DNA of 64,000 bases from Hybos culiciformis (lineage: Eukaryota > Arthropoda > Insecta > Diptera > Hybotidae): contig OZ023273.1 in assembly GCA_964007475.1 (NCBI GenBank), forward strand, positions 19,667,922 through 19,731,921. Direction: 5' to 3'. The notes beneath the pieces are model-generated. The model saw only the letters and a program-made list of their open reading frames with translations, did not search any database and was not told where the DNA came from. Position 1 is the stretch's first letter. Every line of letters begins with the position of its first letter. Of this stretch, positions 13,901 through 25,986 are shown in pieces. The position numbers and the translations under genes are program-made.

Positions 13901-16283
13901 TGAAAATTATTATTGTTTTTATATTGATAAGATCTAAATTAGTAAAATAATATAAAAAAAAAATATATATTCTTGAAAAAGAAAGAATTGCAACACAGGT
14001 TATTAATAATTTTTATATAATAGTAACTAACTATATTATTATAATATACATATATGGAAAAAAAAAAAGAAGAAATTATAGTTTTTAATAACTTGAATTT
14101 TTAATTTTTTTTTTTTTTTTTACTATATTCTCCAAGTATAAATTATATCTTTAATTACATCGTGTTTTAATAGTTTTATATAAATTTTATAATGTAAGTC
14201 AAGTTTTTGTCATATTTTTTTTTTTTTAATGACAATGACTTTTGTTAAATTATTCTATATAAATATATAACTTGTTTATATTTGATCTTTGATCGATTTT
14301 GAAGTGTTTTTGATTTCACATAAATAGCTTAAAAGATTGTTGTAAATATTTTGAAATAAATTTACAAAATAATTAATATTGGCCAGAAGACTTTATATGA
14401 AAAGATATTTTTGAGTTGTATCTTTTTAAATTTCCAATTTTAGACGATAGCGTAGGTGTATTTTTTGTTTTTTTTTGCAACTATAGAGGAGTGGCATAAT
14501 AAAAAAGATATTCTGTTAACGTGAATATATAAAAATATAAATTATTTGAATTTTTTTTAATTTGCAAGAAATTTTTGTTCATTCTGAGCTGAAAATTTTT
14601 GGGGTTCAAGCTTTTTGTATACTATGTTATAAAAATTGCATTAAATTGGTTTCTAAATCGCCAAGATATTAAAAATAATATTTATGTATATGCAATTCTT
14701 TAAGCTACGAACTTAAGTAAATTCTGTATACAAATTTTTTAGTCTCTTAAATAATTAATTTTGAAATTTGTAGTTAAATAAATTGATTTACCTTGTTTGA
14801 TTTTATATTCATTGTATGTAAATTTACTTTAAAAAAAATATTAGCACAGGAATAATATGCTGATTAGCGGTTATTATACAGATAATATTTTCTTTTGAAC
14901 ATAGACAAAATCCAAGGGCTTTTGATGAATCATAAGTTATCATAAGTTATATGCTTGGTAATAAATTTTCCCAATAAACCTGTCATTCAAAAGTATAATG
15001 CTTTTTTTTTGTCAACAACTTTCATAAACTATTATAAAAAATAGAGTTTTTAAGATATCTTCTTGATTATTAGCGCAATGACATGGAATACTAGTTATAA
15101 CATTCCACCTGTAGATGTATGCCTATACGTAGACAAAAAATTTTTTTTTTGTCATATTGCATCGGTTCCACTCTGCAAAAGCATCCAAAATAAATCAGGA
15201 AAAAAATATAATATTTTTAACAGCATTAACATGTTTGGAAACATCAGACTACTTATGTTCATATTTACTGTGAAAGTAATAAACCTGAATATTTAGTTAT
15301 TTAATTGAAGGTTCTTTTTTAAATTTTTTATAATTTTTTTAATTCTCTTTAACTTCCGGAATAAAATAACTTAAGATCGAAGAATAAATTTGAAGAATAA
15401 ATTTATTGTCTTTCACAATATACCTGTGAAGGTGAGTCCCAGAAGAAAAAACTTTATAGGTTTACTTTTTCAATGAAAGCTGATATTTTCGCAAATTGCA
15501 TTCTTGTTATGAACAAGATTAATTTAATATATGAATTCTAATTTTCTCCGAGATGGAAAAATTTTATAAAAACTATTCTCCCCTTGTACATTGATTATAC
15601 TTTCAATCATATAAGAAACTTAGTGTATTATAAGTAAATATTTGGATAAAATCTTCAATTGCTTGCAATGAAAATAAAACTTGTTTTTTTTTTTTGTGAA
15701 ATGACTTAAAAACACTTTTTCTGCATTGTATATTTTTAAAAGTAAGTATACTATTATGTTCACTTGAATGATGCTTTTTTGCTTTTTTAAATTTTTTTAT
15801 TTTTCGTATTATAAATGGATGAAGATAGATCTAAGATAGATCTCGAGAAGAATTATTATTTTTATTTTACTCTTGTTCATGCATTTTAAAACTTTTGTGA
15901 CGTAAAATAAATTAATTATAAGCTTGTAACTAAAAATGTTGATAATTTTACTTATTACAAAGTCCAAAAGAATAATAAATATGTACGTACGTATATTAGA
16001 TATCTATTTATTCAATTTTCATACGAAATCAAATTTTATGTAAATTACGTGGAATTTGATAGATTTAATATATAAAACTATATAAATTCAAAAGGTTAGT
16101 AAATATTTATTTTCAAATTAAAATAATAGCATCAAAATAAATATTTTTCTAAATTATTTGCAATTAGTAATAAAACTTCAATTGAAAAAAAAAAGTGAAC
16201 TTTTATTTTTGAAAACAAGTTCATCAGAATTGAACGTAAAAATTGTACCGACTTGTATTTAAAAAGAATTAAACTACATATAG
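10957..16283. other. gene desert with repeat relics
   Basis: No gene recognised. Two GC-richer islands stand out, about 12490-12560 and 12860-13040. The first has an open stretch on the minus strand that reads protein-like (including STKGVGLGRFKEVTPEKL) but lacks splice sites and extends only about 38 codons. The second contains a GTGTGCATCATTTTCGGAAC-type string followed by GC-rich sequence with stops in every frame, and looks like a transposon relic. The open frame at 15063-15296 has no recognisable domain. Runs of A or T of 9-18 bases are frequent around 13260-14230. Confidence 0.5.
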
Positions 16284-16955
16284 CAGGGCTGCCCAACCAG
16301 GCGATCGCGATCTACCAGTCGATCTCGACACGAATTTGGGTCGATCTTATACTACAGACTAAAAATGTTAAAAAAAAAAAAATTTTGTGAACCCAAAATT
16401 TTTCAAATACATAATTGCTAATAAGTGAACAGACTCTTAGGTAACTTATTTTAAATTTTATTTTACTTGCCTATTTTAAGTATGAGAAATCTTCAAAATG
16501 ACTGAATTCTAGCGATTTATTTGAATTTGACTCAAATTTGTTTGAATATTTTAGTTCCGATTTAGAATTCACGTGACCAACTACTTATTTTATTTTGGTA
16601 ATTATATTATTTAAATTTTGAATTACTTATTTTATTGTTTCTGTACAAAGTTTTTTTAAGTTTTCCCAGCCCTAATCGTGAGCGTTGCAAAGAAAACTAA
16701 AATCTACCATTATCACGATGAATGAAGTTATATTTTTTATTTAATTTTAAATAAAATTATATTTTTTGATTGATAAATTTTTTAATTGATAATTTACATT
16801 TGTTTTGACTTGTTTTGTGTCAATTTTTTCTTATTTTAAATTGAAATGAAATAAACTCAAGTTATACCAATCAAATTTTTTTGTATATGGGTAGATCTCG
16901 ATGTAGTTGGATTAAAAAAAGTCGAACTTTAGTACAAAAAGGATGGGCAGGCCTG
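16284..16955. mobile_element. non-autonomous hAT-type transposon (672 bp)
   Basis: The left end begins CAGGGCTGCCCAACC and the right end, reverse complemented, begins CAGGCCTGCCCATCC. Flanking 8-bp duplications are ACATATAG (16276-16283) and TCATATAG (16956-16963), 7 of 8 identical. GATCTCGA-type subterminal sequence also occurs near both ends. No transposase frame was found inside, so it is an internally deleted copy. Confidence 0.88.
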
Positions 16956-19900
16956 TCATATAGCATTCAAAAAAATCATGACTCCAAAAAAAATAATATC
17001 GAATATGAGATATTAAGTTTGACACAATTATAAAAAATGTTAGTTAATATTTGAAAAAATATTTTAATATTTTGTGTATGTAACTTATAAAGTTCTGGAC
17101 CAATAAACCGATTGGGATGAAACCTCTGTCAATGGAAAATTTATAAAATTTTTAAGCTACACACATTTTTTTAAAATGTATTTTTTATTTTAGTCGAATT
17201 ATTTGTGTAGTCTTTAATACAGACAAATCGGTGTTTTTTCTAATTTTTAGGAATAACATTTAGAATTCATTTTCAATATCTATAAAATTTTTGTGTGCAT
17301 CATTTAATTTTTTTTAAATATATTATGCGCGTAAATTTCTTCTAATACATATATGTTGAAATATAAATATAAATAATGCATAAAATGTATGTTTTATACG
17401 ATAAATTAAAGTAAATATATAAGTATATTGATAAGACTGGTTTTCCTTTAAAGTAAATATATAAGTATATTGATAAGACTGGTTTTCCTTACATAACAAA
17501 TAATATGGTCTTCATGTTCAATGTTATGTTCTCAATATTTTGTCCGATATTTAATGTTAAATTAATGCTAATCAACTGTTTATGTAGATTTCAGGTTAAT
17601 AATTTTTTATGTATTATGAAACAAGTTTATTTTCATGCCAAATTTATCTTAAAAATGCGAAGCTTTATTTATTTTTTTTTTTTTTGTTAAGAAAAGCTTT
17701 TTTGAATAAAATTACTGTATGATTAGAAAAATTTAACTTATTTATATAATCATAATAATAATGGTAATAATTATAAAGTCGGTGATGGCAATGACAGTGA
17801 AATTTTTTTTGAATAAGTTAATTTTCGCGGCAAAATTTATTGAGATTTAAATAACTTAAAAAAAAATACTTACTTAGTAGGTAATTATTTAGAAAGAAAG
17901 CTTAAATCTTAGTATTAGAACAGTTCAAAAGATATGATTTTGCAGTTTTATGATTGCTAAGTACAATTAAAATTTAAGTGAAAAAAAAAGTATAGAAATC
18001 GATTCGTTAAAAAAAATTAAATAATAAATAATAATAAGTTTTTTTTTTTAAATAAATTTGGCTATGGAATTTTAATAAATGCTAGAATTTTTATATCGAA
18101 TTTTTTTCCGAAGCATAAATCAACTCTATTATATAAAGTAAACAAAATTAAGTAAAACCACTTTATACTATAACTGATAGATTAATAATTTAGCTTTTAT
18201 TACAATTTTTTTTTAAATTTAGAAAATTTTGTATAAATACTTTTATCTTACAGCAAATAACTTTTGTGATTTTTTGAAAAATATGTTAACATCATTTAAC
18301 TTTAAAAATTACAAATTTGTATTGTATTGAGAAATTGAAATTTACTGAATCTGAAATATACATAATTATCGTTGACTTAGAAAATGTTTCCAAAATGTAG
18401 TTTTTTATAGTTTTTTATAGTTTTAAGAAAATATAAATATAAATAAAAGTTCGAACAACTCTAAATATAGATACAAAATAACAGACTACAGCAATCGTTA
18501 TAAGTAAGAGTCTACAATACGATATAAATATGAAATTTGGATAACATTCATACAGCAAACATTTTCTCAGCCGATATAACGAAATTTTAAAAACTTTAAA
18601 TCTATTTTTCTCAAACGTAAGATTTTGCAGTTCCGTGATTTTTACTTAGTTCCAACGTATATAAACTTTAAAAATTTTAAATATTTACGTCAAGGTTAAA
18701 AAAATAAAATTTTTGATGTTTCTTTTTCATTCCAAAATGAGAAATGATAGATTTTGTTCTAAATCTCATTTTTAAATAACAAATTTGTTGTTTATAAATT
18801 AATAATTTTGAATCAAAATTTTTATGTACGTAACTATATTTAAAACGAATATAAAGGGCATAAATTAATAAAACATAAAAACATGAAGGTATATTCCAAT
18901 TTTTTTCCTGTTTTCATAAAACAATTTTAGCCGGTTTCTATGCCTCATATTAACATAATCTTTTCAACCATAGAAATTAAAATCATCAAACGCACATTGA
19001 TTTTTTTCTTCTTAAAATTATTAAATAATTTAGCACAACATTTTTTTTTATGAATTAGTGAATTAATCAGTTGTTTACTATTCAATTATAAGTAAATATT
19101 TGATATTGACGTACAATTGGGTTTTTTGTTTAAAAAAAACACATAAACCTTTTTTTTTATTTTATTTACAAAAAAAGTCAACTATTTTTAGTTAAAAAAA
19201 AAAAAATATTTTACCTGAATTTTATTTACAAATAAAAAAAAATTATAAATAAAACTCATTATAAAAACAAAAAATTGCGTTTATAAACAAAACTGCATTA
19301 TATTATAAAAATTTAACTTATTCGCATTTACAAATACATAATATAATAATACAAACAAGATTATAATTATACAATATACTTAACTTATACTAAAATTATA
19401 ATTTCTGTGTATGTAATTTTGCAATTTGAAGACCTTCAGATCTGTGATTAAAAGTTTCTAATTTTCGTTTTTTTTTTTTTCTTTATTCTAATAAACTTTA
19501 ATTAATAAATTTAAAATACATTATTAAATTATACATTAAATAACAGTATAATAATGATAGCAAATATAATAATTTTTATATCAATGAAATTTTTACTAAA
19601 ATTTAAAATAAAATTTTAAAAACTTTGACCAAGAAATTTAAGATGGTATTACCCAATTATGTTAGAAAAACTCATAGATATAAAATTAGTTTCGTGTGAT
19701 AAATTGCTTATTAGTGCAAGGCTTAAAGCCCTAAATAAAATAAGTGAAAAGAAAAGCTTGATTCTTGAGTAGACGATATTTTACTTTAATGAATTCATAC
19801 TGAAGATTAATATAATTTTAATTTAAATTTCCGATACATATCTCGCGTTTTATTTATTGTAGACGATAAGTTTGATTAAAATAAAATATAAAATTTTAAA

Positions 19901-22722
19901 TTAGATGAATTCAATATTATTTTATTAAAAAAATATTAAATCAATTATCATGTTATAACTCCTTTGTTCATCATTAAAACAAATTATAGACATTTAAATG
20001 TCTTTAAATGTATTTAAGCGAACATCATCAACTGCATCATTTTAGAAGTTTAAATTAATTTTCAGATTTTATTTATTTTTTTAGAAAAATTTTCAGTAAA
20101 ATATTGCATCATTTGTGAAAATTTAATGAAGGTCCCTTAAAAAAGATAAAACTAAGATTTAAGATGAATATCTGTTAGCTTTCAAAAGAAGGTAATTTAA
20201 TGTAATTAAAAAAAGCGATATCATATTAACCTCGTCGGCGACTAGTTTAGCAATACGAAATGAAAATATTTCTACGTAAAAATAAGAAAATTTTATGAAC
20301 ACTTAAACCGTATGTTCATAAATTAAAAACATGCTTTGTATGTGAAAGAAGAATCAACTTTAAAAAAAAAAACTAATTAGAAAAAATACGTTTTTTTTTT
20401 TTCTTTAGGGTCTTGATTAAAAACTTGCCAAACTTGCTGTAAATAAAATACAATACCGATATGCATTTTGTAATGCAGAGTTTAAAATAAAAAAAATATT
20501 CTCAAAATAAAATATATCGCGTCAAAATCAATAATTTTAAGGTCACAATTCGCGGTCAAAGTTAAATTAATTACTTCAGGTAGGTAGGCACTCAATATAC
20601 AAATTTGAATATAACAAAAGTTTACAAAATTATATTCATGACTACAAAAGTATGTTATGTTTTTACAAGCAAAAAAAAAACAATTTTTTATTTAATAAGG
20701 CCTTCATTTTTTTTATAGTCATAGATTAAGATTAAACATTGAATTTTATGTCAAATAAACAGAGAATGGAACTTCTTTGACAAGGAAAAACAAAATTAAA
20801 AGTTCAGTCTGCTGAATTATTAAAACTAACTAGTCCAGGTTCAAACAAATAATTCAACATCTCCCATAAAACACACAATCATCATGACATGAATCAGTTT
20901 TATCATTAAATAACATTATTAAAAAAAATCTACAAAATAAATATAGACATTATTCTCTAATTTGAAAAGTGAACTTCCAACATTTATAAATATTTAAAAT
21001 AAATTCAACTTTGGACTATAATATTTTCAATAAAAGTTTTATTCAAATATAAAATAGATGGGTATAATAATAAGACTAATATTATGTACTCATATAATAG
21101 ATACTAAATTATATTAGAAATAGTGGAATTGTATGTTTCAAGAAATTTTTCTGAAAAAAAAAAAAAATAAATTTATATTTGACTTACATACATGTAGAAA
21201 TCAATTACCTTTTAAGAAACAATGCTTGGAAAATTGAAGTTTAAGATGAAATTTGTTTGGGTAATCAGACAGAATATCTATGTAATGAATATATATAACT
21301 ATAGATTAAAATAAAATTGAATCGAAAATAAAGAACATACCATATAACTGTTCTCCATACATTTGGAGATAAAATATACTTATTGTATATAACACAGGAT
21401 TATTATATTTTCATCACTTATATCGTTTAACTATAATAATATATATCAGAATTAACTTAATAGTTTTCTAGACAAATTACTTACATTACAGCTTCCTGTA
21501 ATTTATTAAAATATAGACAAATCTATACACATTAAAGAAAACAAGTTTACTTTAAGTTAATTGTACCTTTTGTTTTTTTAAAGTTATAATTATTAACTCA
21601 GTTAATAAGTTAATCACCCATTTTTTTATTTAACTATTACAAATTGAATTATGAATTAGTTAAAGAATTTAGAAAATCTATTTATTTTCGATAAATTATT
21701 TAATTAATGCATATTATAATTAATATTATTAATAAATTAATAATATTGGCAAATAATATTTTCATATTTAATTTTTGCAATGAAAAATTAATTATGTTTC
21801 AAAATCATTAAAGTATAAATTTTCACGGTTTGAAAATTTTATTAATCCAAGGTTCTTCATAAAAGGTTTATATTGGATTCACTTCCAATGCGATCACTTT
21901 ATTTTGAATTCTTTAATTATTGCATTATAAATTCATAACAACTGAGGATAAAAGAAATACTTAATAAATAAAAAGTTAAAAAATATATTATGTTTGCTTA
22001 AATTCTGTTATCTGAAATTTATGTATTAATATAGTTTGTATTAATTTTCATTTATAATTAAAATGAATCATTATAGATTACAAATATTTTTGCAATTCCA
22101 ATTTTAAGTTATTATTTGAATTTTACAATATTTTCAGAATTAAAGGCGGTTCCAAGTTCTGTATTGATTAGGTCAATGAGAATTTTAATATTTTTTTTTA
22201 TCTAAACATTTTTCTTCTCATACTTAACTTTTTACTACTATGATTGAAATCTGAAAACAAGTTAATATTAATGTTAAAGTAATTATTTTTCATTTTCTCA
22301 TCATAATAAAAAGTAACAATAAAATTCAACAAAACCTCGCTTTTTTTATAAATTTTATTTTAGAGTTCTACGACCCATTTTCACACGCTCATTCTTCATT
22401 TTTGAATTCAAAAATATAGTATTTACGCAATTTTACCTTATTTTTGGTTTATATAAACTTGTTTAATTAATTGTGCAGACTGAAAACGAAATAAAAAAAT
22501 TTAATATAATTTAAATAAATTGTGTTCTAAAAAAAGAAGCTAAATGCGTCATTGGAAAATTACAAAACAAATCTTATATTTACAAATCGTTTGTAAGCTC
22601 CTCAGGCTTCAATAATAAAATTATCAGGTTTGATAAATTTTTTTAATCATGGAATTGTTAAAAAAATCTTAAAAATGACTCATTGCAAAAAAATATAGAA
22701 TTAATTATACTTACTTACTTAC
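16956..22722. other. gene desert, no gene recognised
   Basis: AT-rich sequence with short repeats. Around 17090-17150 a string resembling transposon-derived sequence (ACCAATAAACCGATTGGGAT) occurs. The open frame at 17505-17690 is a hydrophobic low-complexity string next to a perfect tandem repeat and is not supported as a gene. Nothing else was seen. Confidence 0.5.
17407..17490. repeat. perfect 42-bp tandem duplication (2 copies)
   Basis: The 42-bp unit starting TAAAGTAAATATATAAGTAT and ending GGTTTTCCTT occurs at 17407-17448 and again at 17449-17490 without a mismatch. Exact identity suggests a young duplication or an assembly or replication slippage event. Confidence 0.93.
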
Positions 22723-22803
22723 ACGTAATACGACTTTTTCACCTCGACAATAATTTGATTTCATTTCGGATAAAAATTGACTTGTACCTCCTCCTCCGCC
22801 CAT
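22723..22803 (-). CDS. isolated candidate first coding exon, unknown gene
   Basis: On the minus strand an ATG (22803-22801) opens 27 codons reading MGGGGGTSQFLSEMKSNYCR then GEKVVLR, ending exactly at a consensus donor CGT|GTAAGT (followed by more GTAAG repeats). Upstream, an acceptor-like TTTAAG precedes ATAAGTTCTTTG, so the exon could also be internal (ISSLMGGGGG...). Composition and the excellent donor are exon-like against very AT-rich surroundings. I could not find the next exon towards lower coordinates, nor a protein family. It may be the start of a gene with very long introns, or chance. Confidence 0.35.
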
Positions 22804-24683
22804 CAAAGAACTTATCTTAAATCAAGTGTAATTGTAGTACAAAAACACATATAAATTCAATTTCTTAGGTGAATAAGAAAAATAATGAGAGAAAAATATT
22901 AAATTCACTTATGACAAATGCATACGTATATTGTATATAAGTAATCTATGTATATAATATAAATATAGTATCTAGAAGTGTATAGTAAAATGTTCTTACT
23001 TGCCCGGTTTACTTGCCAAATGCACGTAAAACGAAAAATAAATTACATAATGCACTTAATTGAAGAATATATCTTCTATTCCAAATTCCAACTAATTTAG
23101 ATTCCTAATTAATTATGTCAGTGAATTTTTCTTGCTCGCGCTTTGTTCCGTAAAAACAAATGTATTTCATCGAAAAATTTATCTAGGCCTTGTTAGGCAT
23201 ATTATGTCAAAAAAAAAAGAATAAAATGTCTAATAAAAGACAAATTGAAAAAAAACTTTATTCGGATATGATGTATATCGAACATATTTTCTTAGGGAGA
23301 TGGTTATTTTTATGTATATATCATTGTACATAATTTACAATTCTCTAAAATTTAGCGAGATTGTTTTTTTTTACAAATACGTGATATGAAAAAGATTACA
23401 AAATAAGATATGCATAATAAAAAAAAATTTAATAATTAGAATTGCACGGAAATCTACTCAAATAATCTAAGTTAACATTTAAACGTATTTAACAAATTTT
23501 TTGTTTTCGTTGTTGTGGCCAGCGTCCTGGTCCTTGATCAATTGGATATAAGCCAGTGTTTCAAAAATTAATTAGAAATTTTGAACCGGTAGGACACACA
23601 AAAGCTAGTTAATATAAAGCTTGTACAAATATATAAGAAAGGCTTTGTTGATGATTTGTACTCATAAAAAAATAGATACGGTGCGATCCGATGACTGAAT
23701 ACTTTGAATCCCATCACTGCACTAAAGATTATATGTAATATTTCCAATGATCTTCTGAATGATCTTCTTAAAATGTCATTAATATACTTACTATATTACG
23801 TTTATATTATTCTTATAATAAAATTGGTAAATTACTTAAATTTTATCTGGTTTTAAATCCATAAAGATCATATTTGCAACTGAATGAATTAAACAATGAA
23901 TTAAAATAATCTATTTTGTAACAATCGGAATTTATTGCCTCATTTTTTATAATACCACCTCGTCACTCCATTTAATGTTAATATTCTTGAAAACACAAAG
24001 CGTATGTAAATATAAATTAAAATCTTAAGGTTTTAAAATCGCGATTCAAGAGAATTTTATGCAAAATAATATTATCCGCTGTACACTTTTTTTTTTAGTC
24101 TCAAAATTTAAGATATACTTTTAAGATATCTAATGAATTATTCTTATTTTTTAAATAAGAAAATGTTAAGACATTAAAAATATTACTTATATAATATTAA
24201 CAATTAATATGGACTTTTTTAAGCAATATAATAAAAGTGAATAATAAAAATTTTTTTATTTATAAATAAAAAAGTTAAGAGACAAACTTTTTTAGAATAA
24301 AAAAACCATATCAAAAATAAAGTATGTAATATTTATGTATAATGTTTGTTCCTTCCTTTAAAAATAAATACAATATTGTGTTGTTTTAACAAAATTATGG
24401 CAAAAAAAAATTATATTTTGAATGAGCTTCTTATAGTAAATTAATCGAAATCAAGACCCCAATCAAAAATGGTTTTATTTAACGTCTGTTTATAGAGATT
24501 AAATTGTCCTATAATAAAAAACTTAACTTAGAATTTAAAATCGCATATTCTAAGACAACATTTTAATTCAACCCTGGCTTAATATTAACCACTAGACATA
24601 GAGTGAGTTCGTGCCCAAAATTTAAATGACTTAATATGAAATTAAAAAAAAAACATATATAGATGTATAATATCATGTATAGT
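22804..24683. other. intergenic, no gene confirmed
   Basis: One patch at 23505-23570 reads on the minus strand as a short protein-like string (GLYPIDQGPGRWPQQRKQKI) before a stop, but no acceptor or longer frame supports it. The string CCGGTAGGACA at 23586-23596 recurs at 41576-41586, suggesting an old interspersed repeat. The rest is AT-rich DNA. Confidence 0.45.
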
Positions 24684-25369
24684 CAGGCCTGTCGAGAGGG
24701 GGGGTATAATTCCCTGGGCCCACAGAGCTAAGGGGCCCGCTTGTTTAATTTTTTTTGCGACAAAAACAATATACATTAACATTATACATATGTGATATTA
24801 AGTTTCATGCCTAAATGTTTATTAAGTTTCATGCTTACAGTCATTATTGGAAAAAATTTACATAAAAAGTCCTTGATGATGGCGTCAAGTAGAATTTTTT
24901 GTAATTTGTTATGGAAAAAAGTGTATAAAAATTTTATCATTAGTAAGTATAATTTTAAGGTGTTGATTTTTCAGCTTTTTTTCACAAAATTAATTTTCTA
25001 TTTCTACTATTACTAGACATCCAAACTGTTCGTATTTGTTGGAGGGGTTGTCTTTATTAATTATTTGTGATTTTTTAAAGTGGTATAAATTAAAGTTTTT
25101 ATATTAAAAGTTTTTATATTAAGCGAAAAAACTTTACATTCTGATCATATGAGGATCTTATTTCCTACCCTGTACACCATAATTCTGATTTCACAAGTAG
25201 ATTTGTACAAATGTACAAAGTGTGACTATTAATGATAAAAGTATGTGTTTAGGAGGCTCAATTAAGTAGTATAATTTTCATAATGTTAAAACCTATAAAA
25301 AACCTATAAAAAAAATTTTTATTTGTAAAAATCTTTTCCCGGGCCCGGTGTTGGCTATCGACGCCGCTG
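24684..25369. mobile_element. non-autonomous hAT-type transposon (686 bp)
   Basis: Exact 8-bp target duplications TGTATAGT lie at 24676-24683 and 25370-25377. The left end begins CAGGCCTGTCGAGAGG and the right end, reverse complemented, begins CAGCGGCGTCGATAGCC. GGGCCC is present near both ends. The 74-codon frame inside (24792-25016) has no recognisable transposase motif. Confidence 0.88.
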
Positions 25370-25959
25370 TGTATAGTTACTTCCACAATTTTTAACTTCT
25401 CAAAAATTAAATATAGTTTTTGAAAGTATATTAAAATTTTACTTTAAATATAACATATTAGACATAAAATCTAAGGTATGAACATGTAATTATTAAAAAT
25501 AAATGCATCAATTTTAATTAAACTTTAAACTTATCTAAAATTATCTTATACTTATTTAAAAAAAAGCCGTTAGCTTATATAAATTACATAAATATTAAAA
25601 ATTATTAGTAAACTCTTACTCATATTGAGAAATTAAATATAGTTTAACTATTATTGTATTTGTATACAAATACAAAATATGAAAATTACATAAATAATTC
25701 TAAGGATTAGGTACGTAAGTCTTCTCCAGTATTAAATTTTTTAACTAAATAAAAATTCTATACATTTATTAATATAACAGTCATTGATATTGATATAACC
25801 ATCAATAAATATAATATTTTAAATCGAATAATAAAATTTTAGTTTTTTATTGGCGGTAATGAAATAATTATTATTTATTATTATCATTAAACTTAATTAA
25901 TGTCGAAAAATTTATAGATTCAAGTTTTCAATAAAAAAAATCTTTCTTTTTTTTTACAG
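25370..25959. other. upstream region / intron before ABC transporter start
   Basis: AT-rich sequence ending in a polypyrimidine tract and acceptor (TTTTTTTTTTACAG, AG at 25958-25959). The acceptor just before the start codon implies at least one upstream non-coding exon, which I could not locate. Confidence 0.6.
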
Positions 25960-25986
25960 CTCTCGGCTTAACTAATATAAATAATA

